A stretch of DNA of 64,000 bases from Streptomyces scabiei 87.22 (GCF_000091305.1 NC_013929.1:992001-1056000); one strand, 5' to 3'; shown: positions 51,322-60,061, numbered from the stretch's first letter. Notes: generated by a model not told the origin, from the letters alone. Program-made: numbers and translations.

Positions 51322-52509
51322 ATGGCCGAAGGCACCGTGCGGATCGACGGGACGACGCTGTGTCTGCCGGGAGGGGTGCGGGTGCGCTTCCAGCGCACCC
51401 TGCGGCTGCCGGAGACGGGCACCCACCCGCTCCCGCCCGGTCTGGGCGACTTCCCGATCCGGCGGGTGGAGGACTATCCGCAGACCGTGTCCGCGGAGAT
51501 GCGGGCGCGGGGCGGGGTGATGCTCCCCGTGTATCTGCGCGAGGCCATGTGGCTGCACTTCGGCGGCTGCACCGAACCGGCCGCGCTCCAGGTCGGCGTG
51601 GGCAAGGTGTGCGCGGTGTCGGGCAAGCCGTGGAGCGGCACCCTCGCGCGCGACCCGCAGAACTACGTGGTCGTGCCCCGCCAGCCGTGGCTCGACGGCA
51701 TCAACTCCGGCAAGGGCACGGTGAAGCAGTTCGTGGCCGTCCCGCTCGGGCTCGGCGCCACGGTCGAGGGCCAGGTCACCGGCGAGGAGGTGTTCGGCGG
51801 GGTCCAGCTGCAGTCGTTCCCGCTGAACGACGAGCAGCTCGCCGTGTGGCGGCGGGAGGAGCGGCGGCGCGCCGAGCAGGAGACGTCGATCGGTCTGGTC
51901 GGCGGTGGGGGCCTCTTCGCCGGCACGGGCCAGGTGCCGATGCCGCCGCCGGGCGCCGTCCCGATGCCTCCCCCGGGCGCGGCTCCCCCGCCGCCCCCGT
52001 TCAGCGGGTTCGGCGCGCCCGCCCCGGGGGGCGCGCCCATGCCTCCCCCCGCGCCCTACGGGGCGCCGGCGCCCGCCGCGGCCCCGATGGCCGCCGCACC
52101 CGCCGCCGCGCCCCGGGCGCAGGCCGCGATGGGACTCGGTGTCGGCGGCTCGATGCGCCAGGAGGTCTACCGGGACACCTGGCCGCGCGGCAGCTGGGCG
52201 AAGACGCCCGCCGGGCGGGTCTTCGTGCATCTGGTCACGCCGCCGGAGTGGCGCCGGATCACCGGGGAGGCCCCGCCGCCGTCGCCGGTGGACCGGGCCG
52301 CGTACACCCAGGCCGGGCTGCCGTGGTTCGACTACTACGACGAGGACGGGGCCGCCCACGATCTCGATCCGGCCGACGCGCTCGGCACGGTGAAGCCCGT
52401 CGGCGACTGGCTCGGCGACGACCTCGACCCGTGGCAGGCGCCCGCTCCCGGCCAGGTGAAGCCGCTCGGTGACGCGCCGGGCAAGCCCGTCCGGGACGGC
52501 GACTGGTAG
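51322..52509 (+). CDS. Conserved protein with proline-rich linker, function unknown
   Basis: 395 residues in three parts. The N-terminal part (about 1-190) is compact and looks strongly conserved: PPGLGDFPIRRVEDYPQTV, MLPVYLREAMWLHFGG, PQNYVVVPRQPWLDGIN, QFVAVPLGLGATVEGQVTGE, FGGVQLQSFPL. A linker (about 205-275) is rich in Pro, Ala and Gly with MPPPGA repeats. The C-terminal part has DTWPRGSWAKTPAGRVFVHL and an acidic end. No signal peptide or membrane helix is seen. I have the impression that similar N-terminal domains occur in cyanobacteria and other bacteria, but cannot check. ATG 51322 has a GAGGGGAG site. It lies 50 bases after the exporter gene. Confidence 0.78.
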   Translation: MAEGTVRIDGTTLCLPGGVRVRFQRTLRLPETGTHPLPPGLGDFPIRRVEDYPQTVSAEMRARGGVMLPVYLREAMWLHFGGCTEPAALQVGVGKVCAVSGKPWSGTLARDPQNYVVVPRQPWLDGINSGKGTVKQFVAVPLGLGATVEGQVTGEEVFGGVQLQSFPLNDEQLAVWRREERRRAEQETSIGLVGGGGLFAGTGQVPMPPPGAVPMPPPGAAPPPPPFSGFGAPAPGGAPMPPPAPYGAPAPAAAPMAAAPAAAPRAQAAMGLGVGGSMRQEVYRDTWPRGSWAKTPAGRVFVHLVTPPEWRRITGEAPPPSPVDRAAYTQAGLPWFDYYDEDGAAHDLDPADALGTVKPVGDWLGDDLDPWQAPAPGQVKPLGDAPGKPVRDGDW

Positions 52510-52545
52510 CCGGAGGGAGACCGGTCCGACGGACGGCACGAGGAC

Positions 52546-52582
52546 GGCGGCGGGCGGCGCGGGGTGTGCGCCGCCCGCCGCC
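52546..52582 (+). terminator. Long perfect-stem terminator
   Basis: GGCGGCGGGCGGCGC (52546-52560) pairs perfectly with GCGCCGCCCGCCGCC (52568-52582) over a 7-base loop, followed by GCCTTTG. It ends the exporter/proline-rich gene pair. Confidence 0.82.
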
Positions 52583-52653
52583 GCCTTTGCGCGCGGGCGC
52601 CCGTACCCGTCAAGGTGGTGACGGACCGGACCGGCGACACCCGAGGTGCACGC

Positions 52654-53910
52654 ATGACGAGTGAGGCGGCGGACGCGAGGCGCGGCCGGAGCAGGCGCAG
52701 TGTCCTGGGGCTGCTGGCGGGAGCGGCCGTACCGGCCGCCCTGGCCGGGTGCGCGGACTCCGGCGCACCGGCCGGAGCGGCCTCCTCCTCCGCGCCGAAC
52801 GCGCCGACGGCCCCCTCGACGGGGACGGAGGCCGGGGCGGCGACGGAGGCCGCGACCGCCTCGCCCTCCCCGGCGCGCACCGGGCCCCGGCCGCTCTACA
52901 TCGGCACCTACACCTCGGCCGAGGGCGGCGGCACCGGCATCGGCGTGGCGACGTACGACGTCCCGAGCGGCCGGATCACCGGCGGGGGGACGATCACCGG
53001 CGTCGCCGACCCGTCGTATCTCGCCGTGCACCCGGACGGCCGGACGCTGTACGCCGTGAACGAGCGCACGCGGGGCGGGGTGACCGCCGTACGCCTGGCC
53101 GACCGCAGGGTCCTCGGCACCCGGAGCAGCGGCGGCGAGGCGCCCTGCCACCTGTCGGTGCACCCGGGCGGGCGGTGGCTGCTGAACGCCGACTACGGCT
53201 CGGGCAGCGTCGCCGTGCACCCGGTGGAGGACTCGGGAGCGCTGGGCGAGCGCACGGATCTGGTGGTGCACCGCAGCCCGGCGCCGGGTCCGGGGCAGGA
53301 CGGGCCGCACGCGCACCAGATCATCACCAGCCCCGACGGCGGTCATGTCCTCGCCGTCGACCTGGGCACCGACACGGTCTACACCTACCGGCTGGACGAG
53401 TCCCGGGGCACGCTCACCGAGGTCTCCCGGGCGGGCACCAGGCCGGGCGCCGGGCCCCGGCACCTCACCTTCCATCCCGGGGGCCGGTACGCGTATCTGG
53501 CCAACGAGCTCGACAACACGGTCGTGGTCTGCGCCTACGACCCCGGCAGCGGGCGGCTCACCCCGGGCGACCCGCAGTCCACGGGCACGGGAGCGGGCAC
53601 GAACTATCCGGCGCAGCTGGTCGTGACGCCGGACGGCTCGTACGCCTATCTCGCCAACCGGGGGCACGACAGTCTGACCCGCTACGCCGTGGAGGCGGAC
53701 GGCGCACGGCTGAGGCTGCTCGACACCGTGCCGGTGGGCGGGGCCTTCCCGCGCCAGATCGCGCTGTCGCCGGACGGGGGCCTGCTGTTCGCCGCGCTGC
53801 AGCGGTCGAGTGCCGTCAGCGTCTTCCGGGTCGAGGCCGGCAGCGGTGAACTGCGGCGCGCGGGCGGGGCGTTCGCGTCACCCGTCGCCGTCTGTGCGCT
53901 GCCGCTGTAG
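52654..53910 (+). CDS. Tat-exported lactonase-fold (seven-bladed propeller) lipoprotein
   Basis: 418 residues. The start GRSRRSVLGLLAGAAVPAAL with lipobox LAGC gives lipid-anchored Cys33. An Ala/Ser/Thr/Pro-rich spacer runs to about residue 78, then a seven-bladed propeller of the 6-phosphogluconolactonase-like (Lactonase, Pgl) family. Repeats include YLAVHPDGRTLYAVNE, LSVHPGGRWLLNADYGSGSV, LTFHPGGRYAYLANELDNTV and GPHAHQIITSPDGG. As an extracytoplasmic lipoprotein it is unlikely to act in the pentose phosphate pathway. ATG 52654 is the start. Its last 33 bases overlap the converging DUF2470 gene. Confidence 0.9.
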   Translation: MTSEAADARRGRSRRSVLGLLAGAAVPAALAGCADSGAPAGAASSSAPNAPTAPSTGTEAGAATEAATASPSPARTGPRPLYIGTYTSAEGGGTGIGVATYDVPSGRITGGGTITGVADPSYLAVHPDGRTLYAVNERTRGGVTAVRLADRRVLGTRSSGGEAPCHLSVHPGGRWLLNADYGSGSVAVHPVEDSGALGERTDLVVHRSPAPGPGQDGPHAHQIITSPDGGHVLAVDLGTDTVYTYRLDESRGTLTEVSRAGTRPGAGPRHLTFHPGGRYAYLANELDNTVVVCAYDPGSGRLTPGDPQSTGTGAGTNYPAQLVVTPDGSYAYLANRGHDSLTRYAVEADGARLRLLDTVPVGGAFPRQIALSPDGGLLFAALQRSSAVSVFRVEAGSGELRRAGGAFASPVAVCALPL

Positions 53911-54603
53911 GGCGCGGGGGCAGGACGCGGCGCTCGCCTGCGCGAGCAGGGCGTGCATGCGCTCGGTGAGCTGCGCCAGGTCGTCGGCGGGCTTGTGGAA
54001 CGTCAGGCGGACGTCGCCGTCGCCGCGGGCCCGCTCGACGCGCAGGGTCAGGCCGTGCCGGTCGACGGCGAGCGGCCGGACGCGGACGGCGCCGTGCAGG
54101 CTGTCGTGCGGGACGAGCCGGGTGAGGCGTTCGACGGCGTCGGGGTGCGCGTCGGCGAGGTGGGCCAGCAGCCGGGCCTCGGCGGTGACCAGCGGATCGG
54201 GCTCGGCCGCGGCGAACTCGTCGGGGTCGACCAGGACGGCGCCGGAGGGCTCGCGCAGCACGATGCGGGTGGGCCGGAACTCCAGGTCGCCGTCGACGGG
54301 CGTGAACCAGCCGGCGATCCACAGCCGGGCCCGGATGCGGCCGCGCACCGGTACGGGCGCCACGTCGGCGAACTCCAGCACGGCGGACGGCTCGCCGCGC
54401 GGCGCGCAGATCGCGGCGGCGACCAGTGTGCTGTCCTCGGGGACGCGCAGGGTCACCCGGCCGTCCTCCGTGACGCCGTGCGCGCCGACGAACTCCTCGC
54501 GGCCGCCGTCGGCGGTCACCGCGCAGGACCACGCCGCGGCGAGCACCGAACGGGCACGCTCCGCCGCGGCGGGCGCGGCCGTCCAGGTGTGACGGTCACC
54601 CAT
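53878..54603 (-). CDS. DUF2470-domain protein under an iron box
   Basis: 241 residues. The N-terminal part (about 1-150) has a split-barrel-like pattern (VLAAAWSCAVTADGGREEFV, AVLEFADVAPVPVRGRIRA). The C-terminal part (about 155-228) matches DUF2470, the domain found at the end of HugZ-type heme-degrading proteins: HLADAHPDAVERLTRLVPHD, then GLTLRVERARGDGDVRLTFH. ATG 54603 has GGAGG 7 bases upstream. An iron box just before the gene means it should be derepressed when iron is short. A role in heme or iron use is inferred from the domain and the box together. Confidence 0.88.
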   Translation of the reverse strand: MGDRHTWTAAPAAAERARSVLAAAWSCAVTADGGREEFVGAHGVTEDGRVTLRVPEDSTLVAAAICAPRGEPSAVLEFADVAPVPVRGRIRARLWIAGWFTPVDGDLEFRPTRIVLREPSGAVLVDPDEFAAAEPDPLVTAEARLLAHLADAHPDAVERLTRLVPHDSLHGAVRVRPLAVDRHGLTLRVERARGDGDVRLTFHKPADDLAQLTERMHALLAQASAASCPRALQRQRTDGDG

Positions 54604-54615
54604 CCCAAACCTCCA

Positions 54616-54634
54616 TTAGGTAAGCCTTGCCTAA
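54616..54634. promoter_or_regulatory. Iron box (DmdR1/IdeR-type operator)
   Basis: TTAGGTAAGCCTTGCCTAA is a 19-base palindrome fitting the actinobacterial iron box bound by the iron-charged repressor DmdR1/IdeR. It starts 13 bases before the DUF2470 start codon, covering the expected promoter. Confidence 0.9.
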
Positions 54635-54732
54635 CTTATCGAAGATCGGGGCGTACGCCAACCACCACCGGACCGTTCCACGAAACTCTTCACTCCGCCC
54701 GCGCACCCCGGAACCCGGCCGCAGGACCCGGT

Positions 54733-55341
54733 TCAGGGCGTGAGCACGCCGAACAGCGCCCGCGCGCACAGGTCCCGCACCTGCTCACGGGAGAGTTCCG
54801 CACCCCGCAGCCACTCCAGGCAGACGGCCGTGGTGAACGCCAGCCACCCGCGCACGGCGAGCCGCATCTCCGGCCGCCCGTCGAGGGCGGCCCGGAACTC
54901 GGCGTCCGAGGCCAGCGCCGCCAGGATCTGCGCCTCCTGCACCGCCAGCGCCCGCTGGTAGACCCTGCGCACGGCCTGGTCCCCGGTGGCGTCGGCCCGG
55001 TGGAAGGCACGGAAGCCGTGGGCGTGCTCCTCGACATGGGCGAGGAAGGCGTCGAGCCCGTTGGCGAGCCGCTCACGGGCCGACCGGCCCGGGGCCGGCG
55101 TCATGATCCGCAGCATCCGCTCGCTCTCGCGCTCCACGACGGCCGCGAAGAAGTCCCGCTTGTTCGGGAAGTAGTGGTAGAGCAGGCCGCGGGAGACACC
55201 GGCGATCTCGGCTACCTGCTCGATCCACACGTCGTCGTACGGGCTCTCCGAGAAGAGCCGGGCGCCGACCGCCAGAAGCTGCTCCCGCCGCTCCTCGGTA
55301 CTGAGGCGTCGACGCGGGCGCTCTCCCTGCCTGGCTGCCAT
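54733..55341 (-). CDS. TetR-family regulator divergent from the P450
   Basis: 202 residues. The HTH (about 15-60) reads STEERREQLLAVGARLFSES, then EQVAEIAGVSRGLLYHYFPN and KRDFFAAVV. The C-terminal half is a helical ligand domain. ATG 55341 has AAGG about 8 bases upstream; GTG 55350 abuts it. The arrangement, a TetR gene divergent from a CYP102-like P450, mirrors Bm3R1 and P450 BM3 in Bacillus megaterium, where fatty acids release the repressor. Confidence 0.9.
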   Translation of the reverse strand: MAARQGERPRRRLSTEERREQLLAVGARLFSESPYDDVWIEQVAEIAGVSRGLLYHYFPNKRDFFAAVVERESERMLRIMTPAPGRSARERLANGLDAFLAHVEEHAHGFRAFHRADATGDQAVRRVYQRALAVQEAQILAALASDAEFRAALDGRPEMRLAVRGWLAFTTAVCLEWLRGAELSREQVRDLCARALFGVLTP

Positions 55342-55355
55342 GACGGTCACCTTAC

Positions 55356-55370
55356 TTGACGTGGATTCAA
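55356..55370. promoter_or_regulatory. Inverted repeat between TetR and P450
   Basis: TTGA-N7-TCAA (55356-55370) lies in the 119-base divergent gap, in an AT-rich patch near the TetR start. It is a candidate TetR operator; the arms are short. Confidence 0.35.
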
Positions 55371-55460
55371 CAACGGGACGAGACTGGGCCCACTATTGAA
55401 CCCGAGTACAACAGCCGCGACGGCCCCCGGGCACGCCGTGCGCGCGAGGGAGATGTGGTC

Positions 55461-57002
55461 ATGACGGCGACGACAGCGGCCACGGCGATCAGCGGCTTCC
55501 GCAGCGCCGAGCTGGGCTGGCCCGAACTCCACCGGATACCCCACCCGCCGTTCCGGATCCCCCTCCTCGGCGACGTGCTCGGCACCAACGTGCGCACGCC
55601 GGTCCAGGAGTCGACCCGGCTCGGGCAGCGCCTCGGCCCGATCTTCCGGCGGAAGGCGTTCGGCAAGGAGATCGTGTTCGTCGGGGGCGCGGAACTCGCG
55701 GCCGAGATGGCGGACGAGGCCCGGTTCGCCAAGCACGTGGGCGTGGGGGTCGCCAACCTGCGGCCGGTGGCCGGGGACGGCCTCTTCACCGCGTACAACC
55801 ACGAGCCGAACTGGCAGCTGGCGCACGACGTCCTCGCCCCGGGCTTCGGCCGGGAGGCCATGGCCGGCTACCACCCGATGATGCTCGACGTCGCCGAACG
55901 GCTGATCGAGCACTGGGACCGCGAGGAGACGGCGGGCTCCGCCGTGGACGTGCCCGGCGACATGACCAAGCTGACCCTGGAGACGATCGCCCGCACCGGC
56001 TTCGGCCACGACTTCGGCTCCTTCGAGCGCACCCGCCCGCACCCGTTCGTCGCCGCCATGGTCGGCACCCTGACCTACGCACAGCAGCGCAACGTCGTCC
56101 CCGACCCGCTGGTCCCGGTGCTGCTGCGGGGCGCGGCCCAGCAGAACCGGGCGGACATGGCGTTCCTCGTCGAGACGGTCGACGCGGTGGTGCGGGCCCG
56201 GCGCTCCCCGGGCGGTGGCCGGGGCGCCGGTGACGGCGACCTCCTCGACCGGATGCTGGAGACCGCCCACCCGGAGACCGGCGAGCGGCTGTCCGCCGAG
56301 AACGTCCGGCGCCAGGTCATCACCTTCCTGGTCGCCGGGCACGAGACCACCTCCGGCGCCCTGTCCTTCGCCCTGCACTACCTCGCCCGGTACCCGGACC
56401 TGGCCGCCCGCGCCCGCGCCGAGGTGGACCGGGTGTGGGGCGACGCGGCGCGGCCCGGCTACGAGCAGGTCGCCAAGCTGCGGTACGTGCGCCGGGTGCT
56501 GGACGAGGCGCTGCGGCTGTGGCCGACCGCGCCCGCCTTCTCGCGCGAGGCCCGCGAGGACACCGTGCTGGGCGGGGTCCACCCGATGCGGCGGGGCGCC
56601 TGGGCACTGGTGCTGACGTCGATGCTGCACCGGGACCCGGAGGTCTGGGGCGCGGACGCGGAGCGGTTCGACCCGGACCGCTTCGACGCGGCGGCCGTAC
56701 GCGGCCGGGCCCCGCACACCTTCAAGCCGTTCGGCACGGGGGCGCGGGCCTGCATCGGCCGCCAGTTCGCGCTCCACGAGGCGACGCTGGTGCTGGGCCT
56801 GCTGCTGCGCCGGTACGAGCTGACCCCGGAGCCGGGGTACCGGCTGCGGGTGGTGGAGCGGCTGACGCTGATGCCGGACGGGCTGCGGCTGCGGGTGCGG
56901 CGGCGGGCGGGCGCGGGGACGGACGCCCCGCGGACTCCGTCGTCGCCGCCGACGCCGTCCTCGGCGCCGTCAGGCCGTCCAGTGACCGGGGCGGGTGAGT
57001 GA
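55461..57002 (+). CDS. CYP102-like cytochrome P450, stand-alone heme domain
   Basis: 513 residues. The I-helix [14 protein letters not shown], the K-helix EALR in [14 protein letters not shown] and the heme loop [20 protein letters not shown] with Cys431 closely follow the heme domain of the BM3 (CYP102) family. [14 protein letters not shown] and [18 protein letters not shown] support this. Bacterial CYP102A1 is fused to a reductase; here the protein ends after a Pro/Ser-rich tail (about 482-513) with no FMN/FAD domain, like streptomycete CYP102B proteins. Fatty acids are the likely substrates. A separate redox partner is needed. ATG 55461 was chosen where family resemblance begins. Confidence 0.92.
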   Translation: MTATTAATAISGFRSAELGWPELHRIPHPPFRIPLLGDVLGTNVRTPVQESTRLGQRLGPIFRRKAFGKEIVFVGGAELAAEMADEARFAKHVGVGVANLRPVAGDGLFTAYNHEPNWQLAHDVLAPGFGREAMAGYHPMMLDVAERLIEHWDREETAGSAVDVPGDMTKLTLETIARTGFGHDFGSFERTRPHPFVAAMVGTLTYAQQRNVVPDPLVPVLLRGAAQQNRADMAFLVETVDAVVRARRSPGGGRGAGDGDLLDRMLETAHPETGERLSAENVRRQVITFLVAGHETTSGALSFALHYLARYPDLAARARAEVDRVWGDAARPGYEQVAKLRYVRRVLDEALRLWPTAPAFSREAREDTVLGGVHPMRRGAWALVLTSMLHRDPEVWGADAERFDPDRFDAAAVRGRAPHTFKPFGTGARACIGRQFALHEATLVLGLLLRRYELTPEPGYRLRVVERLTLMPDGLRLRVRRRAGAGTDAPRTPSSPPTPSSAPSGRPVTGAGE

Positions 57003-57809
57003 CGCCGGGAGCCGGGTCCCGGCACTGCCGCGTGCCGACTGGAGCTGGGGCTGGGTCAGGAAGAAGGCACCGGTCAGGTCCGCGTCGGTGAGGTCGGCGT
57101 CCCGGAGGTCGGCGCCGATCAGATCGGCGCCGCGCAGGTCGGCTCCGGTGAGGTCGGCCGCTATCAGGTAGGCGCCGCGCAGGTCCGCCCCGCGCAGATC
57201 GGCACCCCTGAGACGGGCGCCCATGAGGTCGGCGCCGCGCCGGTTCTTCTTGCGTCCGGCGCCCGCGCGCATGAGGGCGCTGACCCGGAGCAGCAGCTCG
57301 TTGACGCGCTGCCGGTGCGCGGCGACGTCCAGCTCGCCCAGTTCCTCGGGTGTTCCCCCGGCCAGCCGCTCGGTCTCGGCGCGCATCCGGCGGAGGTCGG
57401 CGTGCACCGGGCGGGCGGCGGGGAGCGTCAGCGCCTCGGCCAGGTACCGGAGCAGCTCGTGGAGCTGGCGTACGACCGGGAAGACGTCGAACATCCGCCG
57501 GGCGTGCTCGGGGCCGCCCGCACGCCAGCTCACGCCCCCGAAGGTGACCTGCGAGACCCGCTGTCCGGCGCCGAAGCAGTCGTAGACCGTGCAGCCGCCG
57601 AAGCCCTCGGCCCGCAGCCGGGTGTGGATGCCGCACCGGAAGTCGTCCCCGAGGTTGCCGCACGCCCTGCCCGCGGGCTTGTCGACGGCGAAGTCCGCCG
57701 AGGCGGCGAAGGGCAGGGCGACACAGCACAGGCCGAAGCAGTTGCCGCAGTCCGCACGCAGGTCGTGCAGTTCGTACCGGCCCACGGCATCGGCGGATCC
57801 TTGTTCCAT
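56970..57809 (-). CDS. Cys-rich N-terminus plus pentapeptide-repeat protein
   Basis: 279 residues. The N-terminal part has a dense Cys pattern ([35 protein letters not shown]), which probably binds metal or a cluster, recalling YkgJ-type proteins. A helical middle (about 105-190) follows. The C-terminal part is a run of about ten A(D/N)LxG pentapeptide repeats ([20 protein letters not shown], then [20 protein letters not shown]) forming a right-handed beta-helix. Such helices can mimic DNA (Qnr, MfpA) or serve as scaffolds. ATG 57809 is the start. Its last 33 bases overlap the P450 gene tail. Confidence 0.88.
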   Translation of the reverse strand: MEQGSADAVGRYELHDLRADCGNCFGLCCVALPFAASADFAVDKPAGRACGNLGDDFRCGIHTRLRAEGFGGCTVYDCFGAGQRVSQVTFGGVSWRAGGPEHARRMFDVFPVVRQLHELLRYLAEALTLPAARPVHADLRRMRAETERLAGGTPEELGELDVAAHRQRVNELLLRVSALMRAGAGRKKNRRGADLMGARLRGADLRGADLRGAYLIAADLTGADLRGADLIGADLRDADLTDADLTGAFFLTQPQLQSARGSAGTRLPASLTRPGHWTA

Positions 57810-57857
57810 ACGGTCACCCTAACCACGACTCGCCGGGCGGCCCGCCGGCCCGGCTCC

Positions 57858-58610
57858 TCAGCGCGGGAACACCTCGAAGGCCACGGCCGGCCGGCCGCCG
57901 AACCGCTCCCCCGTGGTCCGGGCGACGCCGGTGAGGAAGTCACGCACGTACGTCTCCGGCTCCTCCTTCGTCAGCACCTCCAGGTAGGTGCGGTGTTCCA
58001 GGAGGGAGGCCACCGCGCGCTCCAGCCCGGCCGTGGCGTCGACAGCGTGGGTGGGGCTTGCGGAACCGGCGACGGCGACCCAGCGGACGCCGTCCCAGGG
58101 CTCAAGCCCCTGTTCGACGAGTTCGGGGAAGATCCAGCGGTTCCCGGCGTCCCCGGCGGCGTCCAGGGTGGCTCGGCCCACCGCCACATGGTCGGGGGTG
58201 TTCCAGGCGACGCCGCCCCAGGTGTCGCGGTGGTTGAGGGTGATGAGCAGCTCGGGGCGGTGGCGGCGGACGGCCGCCGCGATGTCCCGGCGCAGGGCGG
58301 GCCCGTACTGGACGACGCCGTCCTCGTGGTCGAGGAACTCCACCCGTGTCACGCCCACGACGGCCGCGCTCGCGCGCTGTTCCCGCTCCCGCAACGGGCC
58401 GCACCGGGCGGGCTCCAGGGTGTCGATGCCGGCCTCGCCGCGTGTCGCGAGGACGTACGAGACCTCGCGGCCCTCGTCGGTCCACGCGGCGATCGCCGCG
58501 GAACAGCCGTACTCCAGGTCGTCCGGGTGGGCCACGACGGCGAGGGCGCGCCGCCAGTCGTCGGGCATGGGCGCGAGCTGCTCGGGCTGGTCCTTCTGCG
58601 GGTCCGTCAT
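57858..58610 (-). CDS. PIG-L-family deacetylase
   Basis: 250-residue zinc-dependent N-acetylglucosaminyl deacetylase-family protein (LmbE/MshB/BshB relatives). The metal motif is AVVAHPDDLEYGCSAAIAAW (HPDD). VLATRGEAG, LREREQRASAAVVGV and FLDHEDGVVQ are typical. The distal His is in NTPDHVAVG. MshB makes mycothiol; this one has no such context and its substrate is unknown. ATG 58610 is close to the end of the TnpB element at 58620, so the element's arrival may have replaced the native promoter or leader. No clear ribosome site precedes ATG 58610. Confidence 0.9.
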   Translation of the reverse strand: MTDPQKDQPEQLAPMPDDWRRALAVVAHPDDLEYGCSAAIAAWTDEGREVSYVLATRGEAGIDTLEPARCGPLREREQRASAAVVGVTRVEFLDHEDGVVQYGPALRRDIAAAVRRHRPELLITLNHRDTWGGVAWNTPDHVAVGRATLDAAGDAGNRWIFPELVEQGLEPWDGVRWVAVAGSASPTHAVDATAGLERAVASLLEHRTYLEVLTKEEPETYVRDFLTGVARTTGERFGGRPAVAFEVFPR

Positions 58611-58619
58611 AAACGCACA

Positions 58620-58760
58620 TTGACATGCTCCTCGCGCTGAGGGCGAGGATTCTGGCCTTCCTTGACTGGTTGCCGTGCCGCTAAGCGGCACGGTTTCCGG
58701 TGCGGAATCCGTGGCTTCCTGTTTCTTCGCGCTGTGCCGGGATCGCTCCCGGTCCTACCG
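58620..58760 (-). ncRNA. Predicted omegaRNA scaffold at the TnpB right end
   Basis: In IS605-type elements the guide RNA comes from the 3' end of tnpB through the right end, with the guide taken from flanking DNA. Here a CCGTGCCGCT/AGCGGCACGG stem (58673-58693) spans the tnpB stop. A CCTCGC/GCGAGG stem (58630-58648) lies next to the end. The guide would start at 58619 and run to lower coordinates, over the start of the PIG-L gene. The exact 5' end is unknown. Confidence 0.6.
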
Positions 58761-59904
58761 GCGCTCCGCAGGCCGATGCCGCCAGTCCGGCGGCCGTCTT
58801 GATGTTGATCGCGGCATTGTGGTCCCGGTCGTGGACGGTGCCGCAGGTGGCACAGGTCCATTCCCGGACGTTCAGGGGTTTGGGCCCGTCCACGGCGCCG
58901 CAGGCCGAGCAGGTCTGAGAGGTCGGAGTGAACCGGCCGATCTTCACCAGGGTGCGCCCGTACCGTCCCGCTTTGTACTCCAGCATGTGCAGGAACGACG
59001 ACCAGCCCGCGTCGAGGACGGACTTGGCCAGGCGGGTGCGTGCCAGTCCCGCCACCGACAGGTCCTCCACAGCGATCCCTTGGTTCTCGGAGATCAGCTT
59101 CGTGGAGAGCTGGTGGTGGAACTCACGGCGGGCGTCGGCGACCTTGGCGTGAGCGCGGGCGACCTTCATGCGGGCCCTGGCGCGATTCCTGGATCCCTTC
59201 TGCTTGCGAGACAGCTCACGCTGGGTCTTCTTGAGCTTCTTCTCCGCGCGGCGCAGGAAGCGCGGGGAGTCGGTCTTTGTGCCGTCGGACAGGACCGTGA
59301 AGTGGGTCAGGCCCAGGTCGATGCCGATGGTGCGATCGGTTTCGGGCATCCGTGTCGCGTCGGCGTCCGGGTCGGTGTCGATGACGAAGGAGGCGAAGAA
59401 CCTGCCGGCCGCGTCCTTGATGACGGTGACCGAGGTGGGAGTGGTAGGCAGCTTGCGGGACCACTTCACCATCACCGCGCCGATCTTCGGCAGGTTCAGG
59501 CGGCCGCTGTCGGTGAGGTGCCAGCGGGCGTTGGCGGTGAACCGGATCGACTGCCGGGCGTCCTTGCGGGACTTGAAACGGGGTGCGCCCAGTTTCGATC
59601 CCTTGCGGGTGCCCTTGAGGGAGGCGAAGAAATTCCTGTAGGCGGTGTCGGCATCCCGCAGGGACTGCTGGAGGACGACTGCGGAGACCCGGCCCAGCCA
59701 GGCGCGCTGCGGCGTCCGTTTCGCCTCCGTGATCAGGCGCGTGGACAGCTGACCGGCCGTCGGGAACGGCTGCCCGGCATCACGGGCGTCCTCACGGGCA
59801 CGCACGGCGTCGTTGAACACGACGCGTGCGCACCCGAACGCCCGGGCCAGAGCGGCCTGCTGAGCTGCGTCGGGGTACAACCTGAAGGCGTACCGGAGCT
59901 GCAT
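58681..59904 (-). CDS. tnpB: TnpB RNA-guided endonuclease (IS200/IS605 family)
   Basis: 407 residues with all catalytic parts of TnpB, the ancestor of Cas12. The N-terminal part (MQLRYAFRLYPDAAQQAALA) is the OrfB helix-turn-helix. The RuvC residues are Asp196 in TIGIDLGLTHF, Glu280 in GIAVEDLSVAGL and Asp361 in DRDHNAAINI. The zinc ribbon Cys are 332, 335, 351 and 354 (CSACG, CATCG). It should cut DNA with an omegaRNA guide beside a short TAM. ATG 59904 is the family start. The stop lies inside the right-end hairpin. Nothing is broken, so activity is plausible. Confidence 0.93.
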   Translation of the reverse strand: MQLRYAFRLYPDAAQQAALARAFGCARVVFNDAVRAREDARDAGQPFPTAGQLSTRLITEAKRTPQRAWLGRVSAVVLQQSLRDADTAYRNFFASLKGTRKGSKLGAPRFKSRKDARQSIRFTANARWHLTDSGRLNLPKIGAVMVKWSRKLPTTPTSVTVIKDAAGRFFASFVIDTDPDADATRMPETDRTIGIDLGLTHFTVLSDGTKTDSPRFLRRAEKKLKKTQRELSRKQKGSRNRARARMKVARAHAKVADARREFHHQLSTKLISENQGIAVEDLSVAGLARTRLAKSVLDAGWSSFLHMLEYKAGRYGRTLVKIGRFTPTSQTCSACGAVDGPKPLNVREWTCATCGTVHDRDHNAAINIKTAAGLAASACGAPVGPGAIPAQREETGSHGFRTGNRAA

Positions 59905-60041
59905 GACGATCACACTAGGCACGTCGAACCCACGCCGCCATCGGGAACATGCGAACGATCCGTCACCGTCACGAAGCAGGGTCCGGCTCCGCCGGAACGA
60001 CACCGCGACGCTCCGCATCGCGACCACGAGATTCGCTTCAC

Positions 60042-60061
60042 CTCCGGCCTGAAGGCCGGAG
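60042..60061. repeat. Left-end hairpin of the TnpB element
   Basis: CTCCGGCCT (60042-60050) pairs with AGGCCGGAG (60053-60061) over two bases. IS605-type ends carry such hairpins for strand recognition. The element end and TAM are probably within the next 10-20 bases (around 60065-60080), but cannot be fixed from one copy. Confidence 0.6.

Noticed and set aside
51940..52130. Repeating CCGATGCC-type sequence, checked as a possible tandem repeat or CRISPR
   Set aside because: It is the in-frame MPPPGA linker of the proline-rich protein, without regular spacers.
50194..53667. 1157-codon minus-strand frame
   Set aside because: Antisense to three well-supported plus-strand genes; Arg/Gly/Ser-rich with no motifs.
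57050..57250. Regular GGTCGGC-type repeats, checked as a DNA repeat array
   Set aside because: They encode the pentapeptide repeats (ADLRG units) of the minus-strand gene.
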